Source: Bifidobacterium vespertilionis
Lineage (GTDB): Bacteria > Actinomycetota > Actinomycetes > Actinomycetales > Bifidobacteriaceae
DNA length: 64,000 nt
Assembly (NCBI RefSeq): GCF_008698145.1
Contig: NZ_RZNZ01000010.1
Span: forward strand, 53,685 to 117,684
Reading direction: 5' to 3'
In this document: in pieces, positions 1-9,003 of the stretch
Position numbering within the stretch: position 1 is the first letter of the stretch
How the letters are laid out: every line of letters begins with the position of its first letter
Notes under the pieces: model-generated
What the model saw: only the letters and a program-made list of their open reading frames with translations
Told to the model about the DNA's origin: nothing
Database searches by the model: none
Program-made: the position numbers and the translations under genes

Positions 1-1428
1 CACGCGGGTGGCGGGATGCGTGGACAACGTGGCGATGCGCGCCAGGTTCTGGATCGTCTCGTAGGCGGAGAAGCCCCAGCGCTCATTGGCCCCGTGCAGA
101 TCGCCCAGATAGCGGGTCAGGCGCGATCGCACACCCACCAGCTCGTCCGCAAGCTGCTCGAAATGGCTGGTGGCGGTGCCGGGCTGGAAGCCCACCGCAC
201 CGATCAGCTGCCGGTCGATGGCCTTGTTGGAGTCCTTGTCGGTCACGTCCAGGACGAGCGCGCCCATCTCGTTGGTGCGGATCTCCTGCATGAAGCGGCG
301 CTTGGATTCCATCACGCAGGGCACGTACAGCACGTTGCGGCCCTCCATAATGCACCGGGAGGCGATGGCGGCCGACTGCGCGGCGGTGTCCCGGTTGGCC
401 GGCTCGTCCAGGAACAGCGAATGGCCGTCGGCGGCGAGCGCGGCCGCGTAGCGCACGGTGTTGTCCACGTCGCCGATCTCGTACTCGCCGTGCGGGTCGC
501 CGTCAAACGGGCTGAATTCGGGGATGTCGTCCTTCAGGGCATCGCGGGCGCGCCCATCGCCGGCGATCGCGTCGAGCAGCGTGTTGCCGGTGGGTCCTTC
601 GGCCAGCTGGTCGATGATGTTGAGGCTTTCGCCGATCAGCAGCGAGGACGGCTCCACGAAGCAGCCGAGCACGATGGTGCGCTCGATGTTGAAGTCGTCG
701 ATGATCTGGAACGTCTTCGCGGTGATCGCGTTGAACAGCGCGGAGGTCTCCGGGGTGCCGCCCTCGTAGTGCGAGACGTCGAACAGTTCGGCGGCGTTGA
801 GCGTGATGCCCTTGGCGCGCATGGCGGAGACGAACACCGAGTTGAGCTCCACCTTGCCGGTGAAGCGGATGGAGGTCTTGAACGGCGAGGTGTCCGACTT
901 GACCACCTCGACCGGGTAGAGCAGGACCGGCATGGCGGCGCCCTTCCAAGTGGCGACGCCCACCACCAGGGAAAGCTCGGAGCATCCGCTGACGCGCTCC
1001 TTGACGGCCTTGTCGTCCAGCACACGCTCAAGCCGGCGGCCGGCGGCGCGCAGCATGCCGTTATCGCGGAACAGCGAGTCCAGATGGACCTGCCCGGAGG
1101 CGAACAGCTGGGCGATGCCGGAGGGGTGCGCATGGGTGAGATCGAGCTGCGCGGCCAGCTGGGAGATGTCCTCCAGAGGCGTGGTGCCGGAAGCGAGCTG
1201 GTAGGCCCTGCGCCATTCGCGGATGCGGTCCAGCGGGGAGAGATCGGCCTTGCGGCCCTGCGCGGACTGGCCGGCGGCGGGACCCTGAGCCTCTGCCCCG
1301 CGGGCAACGGGGGACATCACGGCGGACAGCGGCACGTGTTGCACGGGCGTTCCGGGCACGGGAGCCGTTCCGGGCACTGCGGGCGCTGCCGGCACCGTGG
1401 GACGGGCGGCGGTGTTCTCTTCGGTCAT
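1..1428 (-). CDS. Large ATPase/helicase-like protein, N-terminal part (3' end outside window)
   Basis: The frame starts with ATG at 1428 and stays open to the left edge: 476 codons are visible and no stop is reached, so the C-terminal part is missing. The start lies 4 bp after the FHA gene stop and is preceded by GGAAG, so the two genes are probably translated together. The first ~35 residues are a Pro/Ala/Val-rich linker, followed by a globular region. Around residues 330-365 the stretch LFLDEPANRDTAAQ followed by NVLYVPC could be a degenerate P-loop and following strand. From memory, large bifidobacterial proteins at this ribosomal locus are annotated as helicases; the helicase motifs would lie outside the window. 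The gene is well supported; its function is inference. Confidence 0.6.
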   Translation of the reverse strand, partial: MTEENTAARPTVPAAPAVPGTAPVPGTPVQHVPLSAVMSPVARGAEAQGPAAGQSAQGRKADLSPLDRIREWRRAYQLASGTTPLEDISQLAAQLDLTHAHPSGIAQLFASGQVHLDSLFRDNGMLRAAGRRLERVLDDKAVKERVSGCSELSLVVGVATWKGAAMPVLLYPVEVVKSDTSPFKTSIRFTGKVELNSVFVSAMRAKGITLNAAELFDVSHYEGGTPETSALFNAITAKTFQIIDDFNIERTIVLGCFVEPSSLLIGESLNIIDQLAEGPTGNTLLDAIAGDGRARDALKDDIPEFSPFDGDPHGEYEIGDVDNTVRYAAALAADGHSLFLDEPANRDTAAQSAAIASRCIMEGRNVLYVPCVMESKRRFMQEIRTNEMGALVLDVTDKDSNKAIDRQLIGAVGFQPGTATSHFEQLADELVGVRSRLTRYLGDLHGANERWGFSAYETIQNLARIATLSTHPATRV

Positions 1429-1432
1429 ATTC

Positions 1433-2590
1433 TCACTTCCCCATGGCCGCGCGATAGTCGCGGTAGCCTTCGTTGTTCTCGAGCGCGGCGTCGATGTCCT
1501 TGTCTCCCAGAGTGAACAGCCACGCATACAGATCGTCGTAGAGCGACGGATTCATGGCCAGGAACGGCCAGAGCTGCGGATAGCGGGCCATGTCGAACTG
1601 GATCGCATAATCCTGCGTGCTCTTGGCCTGCTCCGATGTATGTCCTCCGGCCTCGATGACCGGCTGCTTGGCGTCGAAATCGCCGCGGGAGACGCGTTCG
1701 AACACCGATCCGGGCTCGAAGGCCGGCTTGTACGGGCTGGCGCCGGGCTGCGACTGGGCAATCGGCTGACCGGCGAACTGATCGGCGGGCTGGTCCGCCG
1801 GCTGATCGGCCGGCTGCGATTCAGCCGCGGGCTGGTACGGTCGGAATGCCGCATGATCGGCCGGCTGAGCGAACGGCGACGATTGCGCGGCCGGCACGGA
1901 CTGCCCTGCATCCTGCACGACACCGGGCTGTGCGACCGCCTGATTCCCCGCACCCGTACCGCTTATCGCATCGGCGAACAGATCGCGCGGCTGGACCGCC
2001 TGCGCCGCCTCGTCCTGCGGCTCCTGCACCGTCTGCTCCTGCTGCAGCGCGCCCACGCGATTGCGCACGCTCTGGGCGTTGAAGGCGCTGGTCGGCTCGC
2101 CCGCGCGCAGGTCGAGGATGTCATCCACGGACATGTCCGCGGCATCGGGCTCCTGCACGCCGGGGGCCGCATAGGAGAACAGGTCGGGCACGGCCTCGGC
2201 GGGCGGCTCATCGGTCTCGTCCGGCGCATCCACGCGCAGAAAGTCCACCGGTACATCGCCGAACTGGAAGCGCACGATGGGCGCCGGCAGCGGGAAGTCG
2301 ATGCCGGCCGGAATGCGCATCAGCTCGCCGTCGTCGCGCACCACATAGGTGCCGTTGGTGCTGTTGAGATCGCGCAGCACGCCATCGCCCTGTTCGGTCA
2401 CGGCGAAGGTGGCATGCCTCTTGGACATCGACTTGGTCTGATCGGGCACGTCCAGACGCCGCTTGCCGTCATCGAGCAGCGGGCGCAGCGGCTTGCGCCC
2501 GATCTCCAGGTTCTCCCCCGGCTCGAGACGCACGTCCTCGACGCCGCTGACCTTCACGATCCACTGCTGGGCCGGTCGCTGTTCGTCCAC
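1433..2590 (-). CDS. FHA-domain protein
   Basis: A phosphothreonine-binding FHA domain fills roughly residues 8-100: the GRK turn, SKRHA (Ser/His of the binding site) and NSTNGTYV are all present. A long Pro/Gln/Ala-rich linker with repeated QPADQ units follows, then a C-terminal alpha-helical region ending in FLAMNPSLYDDLYAW. The frame is open to an ATG at 2638, but that start and the next ATG (2617) lack a ribosome binding site. GTG at 2590 is preceded by AAGGAGG with a 9-nt spacer, so I take GTG as the start (385 aa). The downstream ATPase-like gene begins 4 bp after the stop. FHA proteins read Ser/Thr kinase signals; no kinase is visible nearby. Confidence 0.85.
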   Translation of the reverse strand: MDEQRPAQQWIVKVSGVEDVRLEPGENLEIGRKPLRPLLDDGKRRLDVPDQTKSMSKRHATFAVTEQGDGVLRDLNSTNGTYVVRDDGELMRIPAGIDFPLPAPIVRFQFGDVPVDFLRVDAPDETDEPPAEAVPDLFSYAAPGVQEPDAADMSVDDILDLRAGEPTSAFNAQSVRNRVGALQQEQTVQEPQDEAAQAVQPRDLFADAISGTGAGNQAVAQPGVVQDAGQSVPAAQSSPFAQPADHAAFRPYQPAAESQPADQPADQPADQFAGQPIAQSQPGASPYKPAFEPGSVFERVSRGDFDAKQPVIEAGGHTSEQAKSTQDYAIQFDMARYPQLWPFLAMNPSLYDDLYAWLFTLGDKDIDAALENNEGYRDYRAAMGK

Positions 2591-2696
2591 TGTGGTCGAC
2601 CTCCTTGAAATCGGCATGATTTTGCCACTATCTGCCATTGTGTCATGAATGGCGGCGTTTTGGATGCACTTGGGGCCGATTGTCCCACAATCGTCA

Positions 2697-4064
2697 TCAA
2701 TCCGCCTTATCCACCTTCGCCAGACCGCGCAGGATGCCCACCTGGAACGGGATCGTCACCAGCAGCGAAAGCACGTCGCACACCGACTGGGACATCTCCA
2801 GACCGGTGAGCCCCACCGTGCGGGAGAGCAGCAGGACCGTGGGCGCGAGGAACAGTCCCTGGCGGCACAGGGCCAGGAACGAGGCGACCACGGTCTTGCC
2901 CATGGTCTGCTGGCACATGTTCGACATCATGTTGAACCCGTTGAGCGCCAGCGTGACGCACTGGATGCGCAGGGCCATCACGCCCACGGCGACCACGGCC
3001 GGGTCGGAGCGGAACAGCTCGATCAGGTCCGGCGCGAACCACGCCATGCACACGGCCAGCACGGCCAGCACCACGGTGGACAGCCGCACCACGAACCAAT
3101 AGCCCTCGCGCACGCGCCCCCACTTGCCGGCGCCGTAGTTGTAACCGCACACGGGCTGGAAGCCCTGTCCCAGACCGATGATCACCGAGTTGGCGAACAT
3201 CGTGATGCGCATGACGATCGCCATGGCCGCGATCGCCGCATCGCCGAACGGGTTGGCGGCGAGGTTGACGCAGGTCACGGAGATGGAGTTGGCACCCTGG
3301 CGGATGAGCGAGGGCAGGCCGCCGCCCATGATCTCGCGCACCAGCAGCGCATCCGGTCGGCATTGGCGCAGATCCAGCCTGAGCACGCCGAACCGGGCGC
3401 TCATGACCGTCAGGATGATGAAGCTCAGCGTCTGGCAGATGGCCGTGGCGAGCCCCGCGCCGAAGATGCCCATGTTGAGCGCGAAGATGAACAGCGGGGC
3501 CAAGCCGAAGTTGAGCAGAGCGCCGGAGACCAGGCCGATCATGCCGAACGCCGATTGCCCCTGGTAGCGCAGCAGCCCGTTGAGCGCGAACGATCCGCAC
3601 ACGCAGGGCGCGGCCAGCAGGATGGGCGTCAGATACCCCACGGCGAAGGGCGCAATGGTGTCCGTGGAGCCGAGCATGTAGACGAGCGGGTGCAGCACGG
3701 CCAGCAGTGTGAGCCCCACGATGGCGCCCAGTCCCACCGCGCCCGTGAAGCCGATGGCGAGCAGCCGGGATGCGCGGTCGTTGTTGCGCTTGCCCAGCTC
3801 GCGGCTCATGGAGTTGCCGGCGCCGTTGCCGAAGAAAAATCCGATGGCTTGGAAGATGGTCATGACGGAGAACGCGATGCCGGTCGCCCCCGACTGCGCG
3901 GTGCCCAGCTGGCCGATGAAATACGTGTCCGTGAGGTTGTAGGCCATGGTGACGAGGTTGGAGATCACCGCGGGCAGGCACAGCCTGAGGATCAGGGGGC
4001 GAACAGGGCTGCCGGTCATCTGTCGGTACTTTTCGCTGGCGCTCGCGCCTTTCATCATTGCCAT
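2697..4064 (-). CDS. MATE-family multidrug/cation exporter
   Basis: A 455-residue polytopic membrane protein with the two-lobe pattern of MATE transporters, about 12 hydrophobic segments. PVRPLILRLCLPAVISNLV and the NLTDTYFIGQLG motif near the N-terminus are typical, and the second lobe repeats the pattern (RQGANSISVTCVNLA, GQGFQPVCGYNYGAG). MATE proteins export cationic drugs or metabolites by sodium or proton antiport. The open frame extends upstream to 4256, but that stretch crosses a tandem repeat and the rplL terminator. MAMMKG at 4064 gives the normal family length and has AGGAT upstream. It reads alone between the FHA gene and rplL; substrate unknown. Confidence 0.9.
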   Translation of the reverse strand: MAMMKGASASEKYRQMTGSPVRPLILRLCLPAVISNLVTMAYNLTDTYFIGQLGTAQSGATGIAFSVMTIFQAIGFFFGNGAGNSMSRELGKRNNDRASRLLAIGFTGAVGLGAIVGLTLLAVLHPLVYMLGSTDTIAPFAVGYLTPILLAAPCVCGSFALNGLLRYQGQSAFGMIGLVSGALLNFGLAPLFIFALNMGIFGAGLATAICQTLSFIILTVMSARFGVLRLDLRQCRPDALLVREIMGGGLPSLIRQGANSISVTCVNLAANPFGDAAIAAMAIVMRITMFANSVIIGLGQGFQPVCGYNYGAGKWGRVREGYWFVVRLSTVVLAVLAVCMAWFAPDLIELFRSDPAVVAVGVMALRIQCVTLALNGFNMMSNMCQQTMGKTVVASFLALCRQGLFLAPTVLLLSRTVGLTGLEMSQSVCDVLSLLVTIPFQVGILRGLAKVDKAD

Positions 4065-4121
4065 CTTCACGCGGGATATCCTATCGCCGGGCAGGACGAG
4101 ACGCGGCGCGGGACACACGTG

Positions 4122-4173
4122 CGTGCGTTGGTAACGTGCGTTGGCAACATGCGTTGGTAGCGTGCGTTGGCGG
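4122..4173. repeat. Four tandem copies of a 13-bp repeat
   Basis: Four consecutive 13-bp units (4122-4134, 4135-4147, 4148-4160, 4161-4173) of consensus CGTGCGTTGGTAA lie between the MATE start and the rplL terminator. Copies differ at one to three positions. No gene reading is plausible here. Confidence 0.9.
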
Positions 4174-4192
4174 CAGCAGGCGCCGAAAACGC

Positions 4193-4230
4193 GGAAACCC
4201 CGCGACGGAGCGAATCCGTGCGGGGTTTCC
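4193..4230 (-). terminator. Hairpin terminator of the rplJ-rplL operon
   Basis: An 11-bp perfect stem, GGAAACCCCGC at 4193-4203 pairing with GCGGGGTTTCC at 4220-4230, lies 70 bp beyond the rplL stop. No long U tract follows, which is common for GC-rich actinobacterial terminators. Confidence 0.7.
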
Positions 4231-4270
4231 GGTGCACAAGCACCGTGCGCAAGCACTGCAAGCCTTGCGG

Positions 4271-4301
4271 TAATGAGCGGGATTCCCTCCCGCGTGCATT
4301 A
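4271..4301 (-). terminator. Secondary hairpin overlapping the rplL stop codon
   Basis: TAATG..CGGGA pairs with TCCCG..CATTA around a short loop, ending on the rplL stop. It may be part of the transcription end or an mRNA 3' stabiliser. Confidence 0.4.
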
Positions 4302-4682
4302 CTTGAGCTCGACGGTGGCGCCAGCCTCTTCCAGCTGAGCCTTGGCCTTCTCGGCGTCTTCCTTCTTGGCCTTCTCGAGGATGGCCTTCGGAGCGCCGTC
4401 AACCAGAGCCTTGGCTTCAGCCAGGCCGGCGTTGGTGATGGCCTTGACGGCCTTGATGACCTGGATCTTCTTGTCGCCGACAGCGGTCAGGACGACGTCG
4501 AACTCGGTCTTCTCCTCTTCCTCAGCAGCAGCGCCGGCAGCCGGGGCGGCGGCGACGGCGGCGACCGGGGCGGCGGCCTCGACGTCGAACTTCTCCTCGA
4601 AGGCCTTGACGAACTCGGAGAGCTCGACGAGGGTCATTTCACCGAAAGCTTCCAGCAGCTCTTCGTTGGTGTACTTAGCCAT
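4299..4682 (-). CDS. rplL: 50S ribosomal protein L7/L12
   Basis: 127 residues with the complete L7/L12 layout: an N-terminal dimerisation domain ([20 protein letters not shown]), an Ala/Pro-rich hinge around residues 36-56, and the C-terminal factor-binding domain with [27 protein letters not shown] and LVDGAPKAI. It forms the flexible stalk that recruits translation GTPases. It follows rplJ in the usual order with a 102-bp spacer, and GAAAGGAAGCC precedes the ATG. Confidence 0.98.
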   Translation of the reverse strand: MAKYTNEELLEAFGEMTLVELSEFVKAFEEKFDVEAAAPVAAVAAAPAAGAAAEEEEKTEFDVVLTAVGDKKIQVIKAVKAITNAGLAEAKALVDGAPKAILEKAKKEDAEKAKAQLEEAGATVELK

Positions 4683-4784
4683 GATGGCTTCCTTTCATTC
4701 TGGCGACCGCCCAAAGGTGCGCGGCGCGGCCGTCTCAATGTTTTCTGTTGTTTTCCGAATGTCATGCGGCAAGCCGCACGGGGA

Positions 4785-5306
4785 TCAAGCAGCCTTTTCC
4801 TGCTTCTCGCGCAGGGCGTCGATCGTACGCACGGCCTTGGTGGGCAGAGCGACGAACAGGTACGCGGCCTTGGCCGTCGTAGCCTTGAGGTCGCCGGCGA
4901 ACTTGGAGAGCAGCTGCGGGCGGGACATGAGATCCGCCAGCTTCTGGGCGCCCTCGGCGTCGTAGACGGTGCCATCGGCATAGCCGCCCGTGATCACGAG
5001 AGCCTTGTTGGTCTTGGCAAAGTCACGCAGCGTCTTCGCGGCCTCAATGAAGTCGCCCTTCACGAAGGTGATGGCGGTCGGGCCCTTGAGCAGGTCGTCA
5101 AGACCCTCAATGCCCGCTTCCTTGGCGGCGATGCGCGCCAGCGTGTTCTTAGCCACAGTGTAGGAAGTATCGCGGCCTAGCTTTTCGCGCAGTTCGGAAA
5201 CCTGCGGAACGGTAAGCCCGCGGTACTCGGTCAGGTAGACGGCATCAGCGTTACGGAACTGCTCCGTAAGCTGAGCGACCACCACTTCCTTTTCGGGCCT
5301 CTTCAT
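4785..5306 (-). CDS. rplJ: 50S ribosomal protein L10
   Basis: 173 residues; the N-terminal rRNA-binding half (MKRPEKEVVVAQLTEQF, YRGLTVPQVSELREKLG, YTVAKNTLARIA) and the C-terminal helix that carries L7/L12 dimers are both present. The open frame extends to 5567 but only ATG 5306 has a ribosome binding site (GGAAGGAACGCC) and the family length. The upstream leader is probably the autoregulatory target of the L10-L12 complex. Confidence 0.97.
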   Translation of the reverse strand: MKRPEKEVVVAQLTEQFRNADAVYLTEYRGLTVPQVSELREKLGRDTSYTVAKNTLARIAAKEAGIEGLDDLLKGPTAITFVKGDFIEAAKTLRDFAKTNKALVITGGYADGTVYDAEGAQKLADLMSRPQLLSKFAGDLKATTAKAAYLFVALPTKAVRTIDALREKQEKAA

Positions 5307-5535
5307 GGCGTTCCTTCCTAAATCGGCCGTCGGTTTAGGATCGGAACGTTTCGCGGGCGCCGGAATCCGGCTCTCCAGGGCAATAAAAAAGCCCTGCGCG
5401 CAGGCAGAGCAACATTCAACCGCAAGCGAACTTGCGCACCCTTGCGGGCGTATATTTCTCAACCTGCGATGGCGTGGCGAACCAACCTTCGGAAAACCTT
5501 GCGGTTTTCGACCAACGGTCTGTGGTTTACAAGTC
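5307..5535 (-). ncRNA. Probable L10 (rplJ) leader RNA
   Basis: About 230 nt of untranslated sequence precede rplJ. On the minus strand it contains a hairpin around CCTGCGCGCAGG (near 5391-5402) running straight into six U residues, so the leader can end transcription before rplJ. Upstream of it are several short stem segments (around 5425-5520) of the kind bound by the L10-L12 complex in other bacteria. The assignment rests on position and the terminator; a covariance-model match was not possible here. Confidence 0.55.
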
Positions 5536-5544
5536 GTATAGCAT

Positions 5545-5580
5545 ACACGCCCGGGTGCATTATGCATAACCCGGGCGTGT
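5545..5580 (-). terminator. Strong hairpin between the GH59 gene and the rplJ leader
   Basis: ACACGCCCGGG (5545-5555) pairs perfectly with CCCGGGCGTGT (5570-5580), loop 14 nt. It lies 43 bp past the GH59 stop and just before a TATACG -10-like sequence for rplJ, so it probably insulates the ribosomal operon from the upstream gene. Confidence 0.7.
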
Positions 5581-5622
5581 CGCAGTGATTTCCAACGATC
5601 TCAGGCCAATCCGCAGCCGATT

Positions 5623-8544
5623 TCAGGCGTGCAGCACGCCGATCGCGTCGATCAGGAACGGATCATCCGTGGCCGTGGTCAGCGTGATCTCATGGCGTCC
5701 GGGGTTGAGGCCGTGGACCGAGCATGCGCAGCGCAGCGCGCCGTTGGTGGGCACGGTGGCGATCAGGCCATCATCATCGGCCGTCCCGCCCCAGGGCTCG
5801 CCGTCCACCGTGGCCTTCAGGCGCGCCAAGCCACTGGACCTGCCGAACACGTCGACGCCCACGCCGTCGAACGTGAGGGACACCGACGCACCCGCCCCAA
5901 GGGACGTGGTGGTGGTGCGGTTGTAGTCGTACATGCCCTTGCCGGTCTCGTGGATCCACGGGCCCGCGTACGTCAGCCTCGGAGTGGACGTGTCGTCCCA
6001 GGAGACGGTGTGCAGGTCGTCGATGAGCTCGTCGTAGTACGGCGGGAACCCGGGCACGCGCTCCACCACGAGGTTGCTGAATCGCACATGGTTGAAGCTG
6101 GTGCCCAGATTGATGCGGCCGGCGGTCTGCGGGGCCTCGTCGCGCCAGGTGGCGATGTCCACGCCGTTGACCGCGAAGGTGACGGTGTCCCCCGCCACCT
6201 CCAGGCTCACGGTGTTCCACACATTGGCGCCCGGCTCGAAGGCGCGGGCGTTGGCGGCCTTGGCGCGCTTGCGCAGATCCTCCAGATGGCCGCGGCGCTT
6301 CTCGTCGCCGAACCGGCGCAGCAGGTAGACGCCGTCGGCCCGCAGCTTCACGTCGTAGGCGCAGATGTCCGTGGTGAACTTGTTGCCGGCCATCTCGCGG
6401 GCGCCCAGCAGCACATAGGGAGCGCGACCCTCGTACGGCTCGAAGCACACGTCCACGCTCACGCGGTAGTTGGTCCAGCGCATGTCGCCGATCGCCGTGC
6501 GCGGGTCGCCCTCGATCCAGGCGTTGCCAGCGTGCACCCAATCGATCTGCTGGCGCAGCGCGCGGCCGCGTTCCCAATCCGGCACCACTTCGAAGGCGCC
6601 ATTGGTGTCCGTGGTGTAGCGCGGGGTCGCGCCCGCATCGCCGCCGCGGGAGGCGAGGTACGGCTCGTCCACGGCCGCATCGCCCTTGAACACCGTCACG
6701 TCGGGGACGTTCTCGTAGCGGAAGTCGTCGGCATACAGCACGCCGCGATCCGGGTCCTCGTCCAGGATCGCGCGGGTGTGCTCGCCGGTGCGGGGCAGCC
6801 GGGGCACATCGGCGTCGTCCAGCCGGAGCGTGGTGGCGGTGATCATGGACCACGGCTCCACGGTCAGATCGTATTCCACAACCTCGCGGCCCTCGTGCCC
6901 CTCGCTGCCGTCGAACGTCACCTGAGCCTCGAATACCGATTCCATCGTGGCCTGCGCGGCCGGGGCTTCCTGTGCGATCGGAGAACTCTGCGTAACCGGG
7001 GAATCCGGCGGATCGGCAACCGCTTCGGCCGCCATCACACGCTCCGTGCGCACCGAATAGCCGGCCGGTTGCAGCCTGTCCGCGCGCCTGAGCCAGTTGG
7101 CGTCGTACGGCTGGCCGGGCTCGGCGGCCTTGGTGACCCACACCGTCAGCGGCTTGCCGGCGGCGGCGAGTGCGGCGTCCACGGCGAACCGGTAGTGCTT
7201 CACGTAGGCGGAATCGTTGACGATGACGATCGAGGCATCGGAACCGTCCGGAGCCGCGAGCGTCAGATAGCTCGGCTCGCCGTGACGCGCCCCGTTGACC
7301 GGATTGTTGCCGCCCACCTCGCACCCGGACGCCGCCGGGATGGCTCTCCAGATGGGCCGTTCGCCGCCGCGATCGTCCACGCCCATCCAGCCGAGGTTCG
7401 CGAACTTGGCGAAGTGCTCCAGCACCGAGCAACCGGCGTCGTAGTAGATCCATCCGCTCCACGGGTCGCGCGCGGAAATGAGCTCCTTGTACGAATACTC
7501 CATGTTCTCGTAGAAGCTGCCGATCGCCGGCTGGTACAGTGCGCAGGTGCGGCGGGACTCCACGAAGCCCTTGATGAGCGTGTTGCCCATTTCGAGCGGA
7601 CCGTTCTGGCCGCCGATGCCGGTGCCGTTGTAATGCCTGGCCTCGCCCGTGCCGTCGTCGTTGGTGTTGTTCGGGCGATCGGCGGAGCAGGAGAACGTGG
7701 CCTGGGCCTCGGAGTTCCAAACCTCCTTGTCGAACTCGTCCGCGAGGCGCTTGAAGTTGCCGTGCGGATCGTCCTCCACGGAATAGTGGTAGGAGGCCAC
7801 GTCGATGTCCTTCATGTACTCGGCGTTGGCCACCAGATCGTCGCCGAAGGTGCCGGTGACCTCCTCGTCGGAGGTGATGGCCTTGATGCGGTGGAACAGC
7901 TCACGCTCCCGCTCGCTGAAGAAGCCGGCGTTCGGATCGTCCGGCCCGTTGCCTTCGAAGCCGGTGTCATCGGTGCGCACGCGGCGGGCGAACTCGCTCA
8001 CCCAGTCCAGATCGGCCGTGCGCTCGTTGACGTCCGGGTTCACGGAATCGACCATGAAACCGTATTCGCGGTAGGCGGCCAGAATCGTGTTCTTGTACCA
8101 GCGGTAGACGTCGTCGTTGGTCTTCACCCAGGTGGGGGCGTGCCAGCGCAGGATGCTCACGTGCAGGCGCGGGTTGAAGCGGCGGGCGTCGGCGGCGAGC
8201 TGGAAGCCCGGTTCGCGCGTCACGGCCGGATACTCGTCGCGGTCGCGCATGGTGGCCACGTTGGGGCCGGAGGAATTGTTGCGATCGTTGCCCATCTCCA
8301 CCTTGACGGTGTTCATCATGGGCCGCTCACCGCCGAACAGGGTCCTCACCAGCGTCCAGTACACGTCCGGGTGTTCGGCCTTGTAGTCCATGAGCAGGCT
8401 GGACGTGGCGTTGCCGGACAGGACGCCGAAGCCCTTGTAGGTCAGGCCGTTGCGGTTGCGCGCGGCGGCCCGGACGTCCTCCGCCGTCAGATCGACGCTC
8501 ACGGTCTGCTGGGTGTGCTGGGAATCATGATCGTAATCGGCCAT
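5623..8544 (-). CDS. GH59-family glycoside hydrolase (galactocerebrosidase-like beta-galactosidase)
   Basis: 973 residues without a signal peptide, so probably cytoplasmic. The N-terminal ~300 residues match the GH59 (clan GH-A) barrel: YKGFGVLSGNATSSLLMDY, TVKVEMGNDRNNSSG, and NPDVNE with the predicted acid/base Glu174, then VWNSEAQATF with the predicted nucleophile Glu279. A beta-rich region follows and the C-terminal third looks like concanavalin-type and galactose-binding beta-sandwich domains (YVLLGAREMAGN, INLGTSFNHVRFSNLVVE). Known GH59 enzymes remove beta-galactose from galactosylceramide; the bacterial substrate is unproven. The frame opens at 8631, but ATG 8544 has GGAGG upstream and is preferred. 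It is a single gene, facing the carbohydrate island. Its promoter region carries ATGATCAT sites shared with the regulator gene at 23.6 kb. Confidence 0.85.
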   Translation of the reverse strand: MADYDHDSQHTQQTVSVDLTAEDVRAAARNRNGLTYKGFGVLSGNATSSLLMDYKAEHPDVYWTLVRTLFGGERPMMNTVKVEMGNDRNNSSGPNVATMRDRDEYPAVTREPGFQLAADARRFNPRLHVSILRWHAPTWVKTNDDVYRWYKNTILAAYREYGFMVDSVNPDVNERTADLDWVSEFARRVRTDDTGFEGNGPDDPNAGFFSERERELFHRIKAITSDEEVTGTFGDDLVANAEYMKDIDVASYHYSVEDDPHGNFKRLADEFDKEVWNSEAQATFSCSADRPNNTNDDGTGEARHYNGTGIGGQNGPLEMGNTLIKGFVESRRTCALYQPAIGSFYENMEYSYKELISARDPWSGWIYYDAGCSVLEHFAKFANLGWMGVDDRGGERPIWRAIPAASGCEVGGNNPVNGARHGEPSYLTLAAPDGSDASIVIVNDSAYVKHYRFAVDAALAAAGKPLTVWVTKAAEPGQPYDANWLRRADRLQPAGYSVRTERVMAAEAVADPPDSPVTQSSPIAQEAPAAQATMESVFEAQVTFDGSEGHEGREVVEYDLTVEPWSMITATTLRLDDADVPRLPRTGEHTRAILDEDPDRGVLYADDFRYENVPDVTVFKGDAAVDEPYLASRGGDAGATPRYTTDTNGAFEVVPDWERGRALRQQIDWVHAGNAWIEGDPRTAIGDMRWTNYRVSVDVCFEPYEGRAPYVLLGAREMAGNKFTTDICAYDVKLRADGVYLLRRFGDEKRRGHLEDLRKRAKAANARAFEPGANVWNTVSLEVAGDTVTFAVNGVDIATWRDEAPQTAGRINLGTSFNHVRFSNLVVERVPGFPPYYDELIDDLHTVSWDDTSTPRLTYAGPWIHETGKGMYDYNRTTTTSLGAGASVSLTFDGVGVDVFGRSSGLARLKATVDGEPWGGTADDDGLIATVPTNGALRCACSVHGLNPGRHEITLTTATDDPFLIDAIGVLHA

Positions 8545-8623
8545 CGCGGGTGAGACCTCCAACCTCGTCGTTCGCTGCTCCGAAACGCATGTTCGCCGAA
8601 TGTTAGCGAAAACATGCCCTGCG

Positions 8624-8651
8624 ATGATCATACACGATCATTCATGATCAT
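8624..8651. promoter_or_regulatory. Paired ATGATCAT operator candidates upstream of the GH59 gene
   Basis: Two perfect ATGATCAT palindromes start 20 bp apart (8624-8631, 8644-8651), two helical turns, with CGATCAT between them. The same octamer occurs upstream of the DeoR/LacI hybrid regulator (23523-23530). Confidence 0.45.
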
Positions 8652-8711
8652 TTCCAGCCGGCGGGCGGCGTGTTGAGCGGGCGGGCCGGCGGGCAGCTGG
8701 ATCGCATCCAA

Positions 8712-8786
8712 ACCACGGAATGGCCATATTCCCCAATCAATCCCCACCATTCCGCCATTCTTCAAATAATCAAGGGCTTCCGTGGT
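8712..8786. repeat. 75-bp palindromic element, copy A
   Basis: Bounded by the 9-bp inverted repeats ACCACGGAA (8712-8720) and TTCCGTGGT (8778-8786), with CATATT inside the left arm. Same family as copies at 8806-8881 and 9978-10052. It has no coding capacity and could fold as one long hairpin or be a non-autonomous mobile repeat. Confidence 0.8.
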
Positions 8787-8805
8787 CAGAAAACCGAAAC
8801 CATCG

Positions 8806-8881
8806 ACCACGGAATGGCCATATTTTCCAGCCAACCCCGGTGTTTTCAACGATCGCCCAAGAAATACGACCCTTCCGTGGT
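8806..8881. repeat. 76-bp palindromic element, copy B
   Basis: Same ends as copy A (ACCACGGAA at 8806-8814, TTCCGTGGT at 8873-8881). The left arm continues TGGCCATATTTTCC and the right arm starts near AGAAATACGACCC. It lies 19 bp after copy A in direct orientation. The rest of the 8545-9003 gap holds no gene that I can support. Confidence 0.8.
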
Positions 8882-9003
8882 CGGGGCCCATGATCGGCCC
8901 ACCCAGCACGGCAGCCCCACTCCGACCGATCCCAATGGACTGATAGGCTCGAATCATCGGATCGCCATGAGGGAGGCGCATCCGCAAAGAGGGTGATATA
9001 ACG

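Noticed and set aside
16..1515. 499-codon open frame on the plus strand
   Set aside because: It is antisense to the partial ATPase-like gene, has an Arg/Gly/His-rich composition typical of shadow frames, and no ribosome binding site.
2649..4160. 503-codon plus-strand frame opposite the MATE gene
   Set aside because: Composition (His/Glu/Ala/Gln-rich) fits the complement of a membrane protein gene.
5629..8553. 974-codon plus-strand frame opposite the GH59 gene
   Set aside because: Low-complexity composition rich in Val/Gly/His/Arg; the GH59 gene on the minus strand has recognisable catalytic motifs.
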